The notes under the pieces are model-generated. The model was not told the origin of the DNA. It ran no database searches and saw nothing but the letters and a program-made list of their open reading frames with translations. From assembly GCA_024228555.1 (NCBI GenBank), contig JAAETI010000280.1, positions 1 to 57,767 on the forward strand: a stretch of 57,767 nucleotides of DNA. Reading direction: 5' to 3'. A program made the position numbers and the translations under genes. Shown here piece after piece: positions 43,289 to 55,200 of this stretch. This DNA is from a bacterium (GTDB lineage Bacteria > Actinomycetota > Acidimicrobiia > Spongiisociales > UBA5794). Each line of letters opens with the position of its first letter. The first letter of the stretch is position 1.

Positions 43289-46200
43289 GTACTAGAACTC
43301 TGCCGTCGTCCGGTGATCGCAACCAGTGCGGCACCGGCGGCGAGCAGCAATAGTCCGATGACGGCGAAGCGGAGAAGATCCGAACCGGTGTAGGGCAATT
43401 CGCCAACGGGAACTGTCGCCGAGTCAGCGTTGTCGCTCAGGTCAAGCTCCGGCACGGGGCCGGTGACGGTCACCTCGGCGGTATTGACGATGTCATTGTC
43501 GACCTGAGCAATCACCATCGTCTCAACAGAGATCGCGGCAGACACACCCATGGTCAGATCACCGTCGAGCACGCACTCAATCGCCCGGTCCTGCACCGCA
43601 CAGTCCCAGCGGTCACCATGCGCTGCGACGACAGATAGCTCCTCGGGCACAACATCGACGACCGTCACCGGGCCCAGCGCCGTCGCCGGACCGGCGTTAG
43701 TCACCGTGATGAGGAAGTCAATCGGCGAGTCAAGCTCTGCTTCCCCGACGGCCGTCTTCACCAGGCTCACGTTGAACTGACCGACGTACCCAAAGTCATT
43801 GTCCGCAGAAACCTCACCCGACACAACGACAACATCGGTCATTCCGTCGAGTACACCATCGGGATCAAAGGTGTTTTGCACGACCCAGGGAAGTGTCGAC
43901 CGGTCGACAAGCACCACATAGTTGCCGGCGGGAACATCGTCGAACGAATACGAGCCATCGGCAGCGGTGGTACTGATGCTGATCAGCACATCGTCGGCAC
44001 TGCCGACATTGCCGTCGGGTCCCGGATCGATCAGCTGAACTGTGACGTCGGGGATGCCGTCCTCTGCTGGATCGGCGAGCCCGTCGCCGTCCTCGTCGTT
44101 CCATACGGCACCGCTGACCCCACCCAGAGCAGGGAAGGCAACCGGGGTCGGGTCGTTGTTGTCGGCGGGATCACCGTTCCCGTCGGGATCGGGATCAACA
44201 CCGTCTTGGGACACATCGGTCACCCCTGTGCCCACCGGAGAGCGTCCGGTGGCGATTGCCGAATTCCGGTGCGGGCCGAGCTCTGAGCCCGGAGTGACGG
44301 TGACGCGTATCTGAATAGTCGCGATCTCTCCGACGATGAGCGTATCGCTCCCAACCAGGAGTTGAGTGTCCGCATCGCCGTCATAGGTTGGGGAAACTGT
44401 GAGAGAGTCCGAGTCAATCGACCGCAGCTCCCAGGAGGTGGCGAGTTCAAAGGTCGCCGCCAGGTTGTCGGTAACTTGAATACCGTTCAGCGCAACGTCA
44501 CCGAAGTTCTCGACGGCAACGGTATAGGTGAGGTTGTACGAGCCATCACCATTCCCGACCGGGTCCGCGCTGACCGTCTTGGCAACGCCAAGTAATGGCG
44601 CTTCCGCAAACGAAACCGGCGTTGGGGTGTCCTCGTCGGGTACGTCATCTTCGTCAACTGTGCCGTCGTCGTCATCGCCGTCGACATCAGGATCGATACC
44701 GTCTGTCGAGTCATCGCCGACAGGCCCGTCGGTTGGAGTGAGCCCGGCTACGTAGGCGACATTCTCGTGAGGTCCGATGTCGGCACCTGGAGTCACCGTC
44801 ATCGCCAGATAGATGGTCCCAATCTCTCCGGGGTCAAGCTTCTGACCGGCAACCATCATGTTGACGGAGCCCGTTCCATCCCAAGCCGGATTGGCAAGGA
44901 GCGCCCCGTCGCTGGCCGAGAAATCTCTGGCGTCGAGTGCCGCAAACTGCGCCGCCACGTCATCAAACAGCTCGAGATCGTCGATGACCACATCCCCGAG
45001 GTTCTCGACGGTCAGCAGATACGAGACGCTGTAGGTGCCGTCGCCGTGGTTGACAACGCTGCCGACGCTCTTGGCTAGTCCCAGGACGGCAGGAGTGACG
45101 GCGGCACTGTCTTCGTCGTCTTCTGACTGATCGCCGTCATCGTTGTCCGGGGTTGAGTCCGGATCGAATTGGTCGACACCAACGATCTGAGCGACATTGA
45201 GGAATTCGCCGCTTGTCCCCGTCGGTGTGGCAACGGTGACCTCGAAGGTCAGCGTGATCGCGGAACCCGCGGCGATCGTCAAGCCACTCCATGTGATGGT
45301 GGAACCGGCCAGAACGCCTCCGTTCGAAATCGCGGTCGCCGCTACAAAACCGCTGGGGAGTTCGTCGACCACCGTGACGCCGGTAGCCGATCCCGGGCCG
45401 TCGTTCGCAACAACAATTGAGAACAAGACCGTGGAACCTGCGACTGGAGCCACCTCGTCGACATCCTTGGTCACGCTGAGATCAGCCTGCTGCGGCACCA
45501 CCGCAGAGTTGCTTTCGTCGTCCTCCGACTGATCGCCATCATCGTTACCTGGTGTGCTGTCGGTGTCGTGCTGAGTCGCTGCAGTCACCTCAGCAACGTT
45601 CCGATACTCGTTCGGGCCACCGACCGGTGCTGCCACCAATGCGTCGAAAGTCAAGGTGAGCGAGCCGCCGGAGGCCACCGCTATCCCCGCCCACGTCACC
45701 TGGCCACCGACCTCGGTGCCACCCGCCGAGATGTTGGACACATCGGTGAGGCCGGCGGGAAGGGTGTCGACGATGGCGACGTCGCTCGCATCAGATGGGC
45801 CATCGTTACCAACAGTGATGGTGAAGCTGACCGTGTCGCCAACGTTTGGCGTCGGATCAGAGACAGATTTGGCAAGGCTGAGATCGATGATTCGAGGCAC
45901 AACGGCCGCTGCGTCCTCGTCGTCCTCTGACTGGTCACCGTCGTCGTTGCCAGGAACGCTGTCAGAATCGAATTGGTCAACTGCTGTGACTTCGGCGGTA
46001 TTGACGAACTCGCCGGGGGCCCCGCTGGGTGCTGCAACAGTGGCTGCGAAGGTCAGGTCAACACCGGCGCCCGAGGCGAGCGAAGTGACGCTCCACACCA
46101 AGGTCGGATCGCCTGCTGCATCCCGGCTGTCACCGCCACCGATTGAGCCTGCGTTGTAGACAAAGCCCGACGGCAGCGAGTCAGTGACCGTCACCGCAGT

Positions 46201-49200
46201 GGCCACATCCGGCCCGGCGTTATGGAGCGAAATCGTGAAGACAACGGTGTCACCGACATTGGGGGTCGGATCAGAGACGCTCTTGACAAGGCTGAGGTCG
46301 ACCTGTTGCGGAACAACCAAAGCGTTGTCCTCGTCGTCCTCTGACTGATCGCCGTCGTCATTGTTCGGCGCCGAATCGGAGTCGTATTGATCGGCGGCGA
46401 CGACCTCTGCGATGTTCACATGGTCCGCAGGCGGCGCCGCCACAGCCGCATCAAAGCTCAGGTCGACGTAGGCACCGGCCGCGATGTCGATGCTGTTCCA
46501 GGTGACTGTTGACCCGGCAACGATGCCGCCGGCTGTTACACCGGAGATAGCCGCATACCCTGCGGGTACTGAGTCCTCAATAGCCACACCGGTGGCGTCG
46601 TCGGGGCCGGCATTGGCGACTCTGAGCGTGAAAGTGACCGTGTCCCCGACGTTGGGAGTGGCTGCGGAGACCGTTTTTGCCAGGCTTAGATCTATCTCGC
46701 GCGGGGACACCTGGGCGCTGTCCTCATCATCCTCGGATTGATCGCCATCATCGTTGTTCGGGACAGAGTCGGGATCGAACTGGTCCCCCGCGACAACTTG
46801 GGCAGTGTTCACGTATTCGCCACTTGCACCGGTTGGTGCAAGAACCGTGGCGTCGAAGGTGAATGGGACCGATGATCCCGCAGGGACGCTGAACCCGGAC
46901 CAGGTGATGGTCGATGCCGCAAACGTCCCGCCACCCGAGATGGCAGTGATCCCCGTCAGTCCCGCAGGCACGCCATCGGCAACAGCCACGCCGGTCGCAT
47001 CCGCCGGACCATCATTGGTGACGGTGACTGTGTAGGTCACGACTCCACCGACGCCAGGATTGGCATCGCTGACGCTCTTGACGAGCCGGAGATCGGCGAC
47101 TGGGGGTGTTGCGACGGCACTGTCCTCATCATCCTCGGATTGATCGCCGTCGTCGTTACCTGGCGTTGAGTCCACATCAAATTGGGTAGCGGCGACCACC
47201 TCGGCAACATTGCGATACTCGTCGGCAGGGCCGGTCGGTGCCATGACGTCCGCATCGAAGCTCAGTACGACACTTGATCCCGCCGCGATCGCCAAGCCGC
47301 TCCACGTGATCGTCGAGCCTGTCTCGATCCCGCCAGTGGAGATCGCATCGACCCCGGCGAATCCTGCCGGGACGGTGTCCGCTATCGACACTCCGGTAGC
47401 GTCATCCGGCCCTTCGTTGGTAACGGTGACGTTGAAGGTGACGGTCTGCCCGACGTTGGCATTCGAATCGGAAATGGTCTTTTGGAGACTCAGATCGATC
47501 ACTTGCGGTGCGACTGCGGCCGCATCCTCGTCATCTTCTGACTGATCGCCGTCGTCGTTTCCTGGCGTGCTGTCGGTATCGTGCTGATCCGCTGCCGTCA
47601 CCTCGGCAACATTCATGTAGTCGGCCGATGGCGAATCAACAGTGACCATAAAGGTGAGATCGAGATACCAGCCAGCAGGAATGGTGAGCCCGCTCCAGGA
47701 CACGATCGAGCCCGCCGCACCGCCACCATTGGAGATTGCGAACGGTGCCGAGTAGCCATTGGGGACCGTATCGGCAACGGCGACTCCAGTTGCATCATCA
47801 GGGCCGGCGTTGGTCACCCGGATGGTGAAAGTGACATCACTGCCAACATTCGGAGCTGGGTCCGACACAGTCTTGGCCAGGCTGAGATCGATCCGCTGCG
47901 GAGCAACAATTGCGAAGTCCTCGTCATCTTCTGACTGATCACCGTCGTCGTTGCCCGGACTGCTGTCGGGGTCGAATTGGTCGACGTCGGCGATCTCAGC
48001 AGTGTTCCTGAACTCATCCGTGACACCGGTACCAACCAGCACGGCGGCGGCAAAGGTGAGGTCCACAGTCTCGCCAGGAAGAATGGCTCCGATACTCCAG
48101 GTGAGATCTGGATTCCCGGCGGCGTTCTGGATGTCGCCACCTGCGATCGAACCAGCCTGATAAGAGTATCCGCTGGGAAGACTGTCGGAGACGAGGACAC
48201 CCGTCGCGGTATTGGCGCCCTTGTTGGAGACTGACAGTGTAAAGGTGATGACATCACCAACATTGGGCGTCGTCGTGGGAACCGACTTCACCAGTTCGAG
48301 GTCCGCCTGCCGCGGTGCGACAAGCGCACTGTCCTCGTCGTCCTCGGACTGGTCTCCGTCGTCGTTGCCAGGAGAACTATCGGGATCGAACTGGTCGGTA
48401 TCGGCGACCTGCGCCGTGTTCAGGTACTCGTCAACGACACCCGTCGGTTCATCGACAACGGCGTCGAAAGTGAGGACCACCGAGTCACCGGAACTGGCCG
48501 CCAAACCTGTCCACGAGATCACGGATCCGGCGAGACTGCCTCCGGCCGAGATCGCCGACGCCGCGGAGTATCCGGCAGGGATCACATCGGTGACCTGAAT
48601 CCCGGTCGCATCATCGGGGCCCTGATTGGCCACCCTGATGGTGAAGGTCACGGTATCGCCAACGTTGGGGACAGGGTCGGATACCGTTTTGACCAGCTCC
48701 AGATCGGATCGTGTCGGAGTAAGCCCGACGTTGTCCTCATCGTCTTCCGACTGGTTGCCGTCGTCATTGCCAGGAGTACTGTCCGGATCGAACTGGTCAG
48801 AGGCGGTTACCTCTGCCATGTTGATATAGGCCGCAGGGGGCGCCACGACAGCGGCGTCGAACGTGACGCTTACCGAACCGCCCGCGGGCACCGTCAGCCC
48901 CGACCAGCTGACAACGCTGCCTACGACGGTTCCACTATCGGACACATTGGCGATTGACGTGTAGCCGTTGGGCACTTGGTCACTCACCGCCACACCGGTG
49001 GCCGCATCGGGTCCGGCGTTGTTGATGGTGAGCGTGAACGTTATGACCTCATCTACGAGCGGAGTCGTGTCGGAGACTGCTTTGACGAGCGACAGGTCGG
49101 CCACCTGCGGGGTCGCAACTGCTTCGTCTTCATCGTCCTCTGACTGATCACCATCGTCGTTGCCAGGCGTGCTGTCGGGATCGAATTGGTCAGAGGCTGT

Positions 49201-52200
49201 GACCTGAGCTGTGTTGCGATACTCCCCCGGTGCGCCTGTCGGTGCATCGACCACAACATCAAAGGTGAGAGCGACCGTTGCACCAGATGGAACGCTGAGA
49301 CCGGACCAAGTGATGGTGGCTCCAACTGCCGCTCCTCCATGCGAGATGGCCGTGATCGCGTTGTAGCCATCCGGCACAACGTCGACGACATCGACGCCGC
49401 TGGCGTCGCTAGGACCGGCATTGGTCACGGCAACGGTGAAAGTGATCGAGTCCCCAACGTTTGGCGTGGCGATCGAGACTGATTTCGCGATCTCGAGGTC
49501 GGCTTGCTGCGGAGCAACCGTCACGGCGTCTTCGTCGTCTTCGGATTGGTCTCCATCGTCATTACCGGGCGTGCTGTCGGGGTCCAGTTGGTCGGTGGCG
49601 CTGATCTGGGCAACGTTCTCATAGGAACCGGGTGGAGCGTTGACCACGGCTTCAAAGGTGAGCGCAATGGAACCGCCCGCAGCAACCGCGAGACCCGTCC
49701 AGGTCACTGTCGTACCGGCGATCACTCCGGAATGCGAGGCATTGGCAATGGTGCCGAAGCCTGCCGGCACCACGTCGGTGACCGCCACTCCGGTCGCATC
49801 GTCGGTTCCGGCATTGTCGACCGTGATCGTGAACACCACTGTGTCCCCGACATTCGGGGTCGAGTCCGAAACGGTCTTGACCAGACTCAGGTCGGCCGAT
49901 TGCGGCACGATCTGTGCGCTGTCCTCGTCATCCTCAGATTGGTCTCCGTCGTCGTTGTCGGGGGTGGAGTCCGGATCGAGGGTGTCGGAGGCGGTGACTT
50001 CTGCGACATTCTCATACTCATCGGGAACTCCAGTCGGCGTTGCCACTACAGCTGTGTAGGTGAGGTTCGTCGTTGCCCCTGATGCCATTGCATCTATCGA
50101 CCACGAGAGCGTCGGTAGCGACGCATCGTCCTGTGCGTTGCCACCTGCGATCGACCCGTTCTCGTAAGACAAGCCGGCTGGGAGGTGATCAGAGACAACC
50201 AGGTTGGTTGCGGTATCGGGGCCGTCGTTGACGATCGAGATTATGAATACGACCGGATCGCCGACGTTGGGGTTCGAGTCGGAAACCGACTTGAACAGCG
50301 AGATGTCGGCCTGAGCGGTAAACAGTGTCTCGGTATCGTCATCAGACGTCGGTGTCCCTGCCGGAGCAAGACCGACCACTGTTGCGGTGTTTTCGATCTG
50401 GCCGCCTGCCGTGTCGGTGGCGGTGACCGTGTAGTCAGCGGTGCATGACATGGTGGCGCCCGGTGCCAGGGTCGTTCCCTGAGCAGGCACACATGAGATC
50501 GGACCGAGGCTCGGCATCGGATCTGTGACGGTGACCCCCGTCAAGGTGACGTCGCCGGTGTTCTCGACATTGAATCCGTAGGTCAGTGTGTCACCAAGCG
50601 AGATGTCGCCGGTGCCATCCTCATCAGCGTTGCCTGCCAGGTACTTGTCGAGAAGGATCGAAGGGCTGCCCTCGATCGGCGTGACGACGCCGTCGGTGTC
50701 CGTGACCGGAGTTGAATTCGGGTCGACCGCGTTGACGGTCGCAGTGTTGCTAATCGCCGCAGCATCGAGATCAGCCTGCGTCACCGAGTACTCGGCAGTA
50801 CATACCAGCGTCGCTCCCGGTACGAGCACTGCAGGTTGCGCCGGATTGCAGGCGAGAGCAGAGAGCCCCGAAAGGGGATCGGAAATCGACGCTGCCGCCA
50901 ATGTGACGTTGCCGGTGTTGGTTGCAACGAATTGATAGGTAAGGGTGTCGTCACGGGTGATCCCGCCAGAAACATCTTCGTCAGCGTTGTCGGCTACGAA
51001 CTTATGGAGCGAGATCGATGCGTTCTGGTAGATAGAAACGGCAACGCTGTCTTGATCGGACACCAGCGTGGAATCCGGCGCAAGACCTTGGGCAGTCGCG
51101 GTGTTGAGGATCTGTCCTTGATCGATGTTGAGTTGGGTGACTGTGTAGGTAGCGGAGCACGTGATCGTTTCGCCGGGAGCCAGTGAAGCGGGTTGGCTGG
51201 GGGCGCAAGACAATGCCGACAAGCCGGCAAGCGGGTCCGTAATCCGCACTGCGGAAAGCGTGACATCACCGTCATTGGTTGCGACAAAGCCGTAGGTCAG
51301 CGTGTCACCAATAGAGATCCCGCCTGATCCATCTTCGTCCGCATTCGTCTGCAGAGTCTTGATGAGACTGATTGTTGGATTCACCACCACCGGCGTCGCC
51401 ACCGCATCGTCATCGCTCACATCGGTCCCGTGAGGATCGGTTCCCGTCGCTGTCGCGGTGTTGATGACAAACCCTGCATCGGCGTCAGCGAGGTCCACGA
51501 CGTGGGCGGCGGTACAGGTAGTGCTCGCTCCAGGGGCAAGCGTTGCAACCGGACATGAGACCGTTCCCACCAACGGGTCGGCTACTGCGACCGTGGCGAG
51601 CGTCACGTTGCCCACGTTCTGCACGACGAATTCGTAGCTGAGGGTATCCCCGACGGAAACGTCGCCAGAGCCGTCGTCGTCGGCATTGCCGGACATGGTC
51701 TTGGTCAAATCAATCGCGGGCTCCGCAGGGATCACCACCGAATGATCGTCGTCGTCGGAGACATCGTCGCCCGGGTCGCCGGGATCGCCACCTGGTCGCT
51801 CTGCCGCAACCGACCCCGTGTTGTCGATCACACCGTCGTCGACATCGAACTGGGTAACGGCATAGGAAGCGGTGCAAGTCATCGTGTCACCGGTGGCGAG
51901 CGATGAACCGGCAACGGGCGCACACGACAACGGGCTCAGACCAGGCTTGGGATCAGTAATCGTGACCAGACCCAAAGTGACGTCGCCGTCGTTCGTCGCT
52001 GCGAACTGATAGGTCAGGGTGTCACCAACCGAGAGATCGCCAGATCCGTCGTCATCTGCATTGTCGAGGAGGGTCTTGAGAAGCACGATTGACGGGTTCT
52101 GCGGTGGGCCGATCAGTTCGTCGTCGGTATCCGTCAGCGGGTTGCCACCGGGCTCGTCTGCGGTGACCGTCGCAGTGTTACTGATCGAACCGGCGTCAAT

Positions 52201-55200
52201 GTCGGTCTGAAGGACCGCGTACGTGGTCGTGCAAGTCATCGAGGCGCCTGGCGCCAGCGTCGGCAGCGGGCAAGCAACAGGACCGCCGGTGAGCGGGTCA
52301 TCAACAGCAATATTGCTGAGCGTGACATCACCAGAGTTTTGGACAACCATCTCGTACGTGAGCGTGTCCCCCAGCGAGACGTCGGCCGACCCGTCTTCGT
52401 CCGTGTTGGTGGTGAAGCTCTTCACGATGTTGATCGATGGGTTCTGGGCGGTCGACACAGTGACGCTGTCCTGATCGGTGACCGCACCCCCACCACCGGA
52501 ATCATCACCATTGGCGGTTCCGGTGTTGAGGATTTCGCCGGCATCAACGTCAGCTTGGGTGACGACATAGGTGGCAGTGCACGTCATCGCTGCCGTTGGA
52601 GCAAGCGAGGACCCTGGCGCCGGCGTGCACCCCAGCGGTGACAGACCCGGCAAGGGATCCGAGATGCCCACATTGTCGAGCCCAACATCACCGTCGTTCT
52701 CGGCGACGAACCGGTAGGTAATGGTGTCGCCAAGGCTGACGTCTCCGCTCCCGTCCTCATCGGCGTTGCTGAGCAGGGTCTTGGTGAGGTCGATAGAGGG
52801 GTTACGGTCGGGGAAGACAACCTCGTCGTCGCTGTCGGAGATCGGCAGCCCGTTCGGTTGGAACCCTGTTGCTGTTGCCGTGTTGTCAATCCGCCCCGCA
52901 TCGACGTCGGGCTGAGTCACGGTGTAGGTCGCGGTGCAAGAGATTGTCCCACCAGGAATCATTGTGACTGGGAGGGTGTCCGCACCGCACGAGAACACCG
53001 ACATGCCAGGCAACGGATCGGTGATGGTGACAACCGTCAACGACACGTTGCCGTCGTTAACCACATCGAACCTATAAGTGAGTGTGTCGCTCAGCGAAAC
53101 GTCGCCTGAGACGTCCTCGTCAGCGTTGGCGATGAAGCTCTTCGAGAGGGTGATCGATGGGTCCTGCGAGGTCGAGACCGACTCGGATGCTTGGTCGGTG
53201 ACATCCGCCCCGGTCACTGCGGTACCTACGACTGTTGCTGTGTTCTCAATGACACCTGCATTGACATCGCTTTGGGTGACTTCGTAGGTGGCGGTGCAGA
53301 CCATCTGCTCGCCAGGAAGGAGGCTCGACCCGGGAGTCGGGATGCAGCTCAGCGGTCCGAGACCCGGTAGCGGGTCCGTGAGGCCGACCGCATTCAGTGT
53401 GACGTTGCCATCGTTGGTCGCGACGAATCGATAGGTCAGGGTGTCTGCAAGAGAAACGCTCCCGGTGCCATCCTCGTCGGCGTTGCCTTGCAGCGCCTTG
53501 GTGAGATCGATTGACGGGTTCTGTTCGAGGATCGCCAGCTCGTCGTCATCATCTGTCACGGGATCCCCCGTTGGATCAACGGCGGTGACCGTTGCGGTGT
53601 TGGCAACCTGGCCGTCGTCAACATCACTTTGGGTGACGGTGTAAGAGGCCGCACAAGTCATCGACTCGTTCGGTGACAATGTGGTCTGCGGGCAACCCAC
53701 CACACCGCCCAGGAGCGGATCCGTCACAACGACATCAGTGAGATCCACGTTGCCGGTGTTGGTGACCGAGAAGTCATAGTCGAACGTATCTCCGGCGACG
53801 GTTCCCGCGATGTCGGTCTGCAGCGACTTTGCGAGCGTGACCGCCGGGACCGGGTTGATCGGCACGGTCTCCGCCGCGATGTCGCTCACGGGACGATCCG
53901 CAGGGTCGACTGCAGTGGCCGTTGCGACATTGTCGATACGGCTTGCGTTTACGTCGCCCTGCACGACCTGGTAGGTCGCCGTACAGGTCAGGCTCTCCCC
54001 CATCGCCAGGGCTGCCGGTTGCAACGGCAAGCATGACAACGCGGAGAGGCCGGGCATCGGATCGGTCACGGCGACGTCGACAAGATCGGTATCGCCGGTG
54101 TTCTCCGCGATGAACTGGTAGGTGAGAGTGTCGCCGATCGTGACGTCCCCCGAGACATCCTCATCGGCGTTACCCAGCAGACCCTTGCTCAGCGACAGCT
54201 CAGGAAACGCTATCGGGTCGGTCACGGAGGCGGTCGTGAAGACTGGTTGTTGTTCTGAGGCTGCATAAACCGTGTTGGTCAACTCGGTGATGTCGACAAC
54301 CAATGGGTTGGCAACCTCGACCTGATAGGTGATCGTCATTGTCTCTCCGGGATCGAGAGAGAATGGATCAGCGGGAGTCAACAGATTCGGGCTCGCCCCG
54401 TCTGCGAGTGGTGCGGGGTCGGCACTCGCATTGGTCCTGGTTTCGGGATCGATAGTTGAGGCGCTGATCACAACGTTGTCGATCATGAAACGATCGGAGC
54501 CGCCAAGGTTCGAAGATGTCACAAACCGAATCGCGGCGCCTGCGGTCAGGTAGGCGTCCAGGCTGTGCGAGGTCGGCAGGAATGCTGGGTCGCTACCGGG
54601 TCCCTCCCAGATCCCCAGCTGATCCCAGCCCCCTCCGCCATCGGTTGCCTCGAGAACGACGTAGTCATTTGTGTTGTCGAACCCAGAACGAGCGAAGTCG
54701 AAGCTGAGCGTTGCGGTGTCATAGCCGGCAAGGTTGATCGCCCGCGAGACACCCTCGCCACCGCCGTCGTTGTCTTGGACTCGCAACACAAGACTCGAAC
54801 CGTTGGTGATGATCCTCTCGTCACCGCTGTTGACCCCGTCACTTTCGTTTATCTCGGTCCAGTCCGGGCCCCACAACACGCTGCCGGTACTGCCACCGTA
54901 TCCCCCGCTCTCCATGTCATCCGCATAGGTGACAGTGGTCGTCACCGAACCCACAACGACCGTGCTCTCGGCAACGTAGGTGGTTCCCAAGGGGACAGCA
55001 TCGGCAATCGTGAACTGATCCTGCGGAGTGTTCGAGGTGTTCTCGACGACGATGGAGTAGGTGATGGTGTCACCCGGTATTGCTCCGCTGATTGGAACAT
55101 CAGAAGTCTTCGCAACGTCCAGATAGGGGTCGAACACCGGATGAACTGAAGTGCCCTCGACTGAGATCCCGACACTATTGAGCTGGGCGTTGTTGACGAT

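Noticed and set aside
45085-54204. CRISPR-like or tandem DNA repeat array
   Set aside because: Spacing of about 354 and 402 bp and continuous open frame show they are protein repeats, not direct repeats with spacers.
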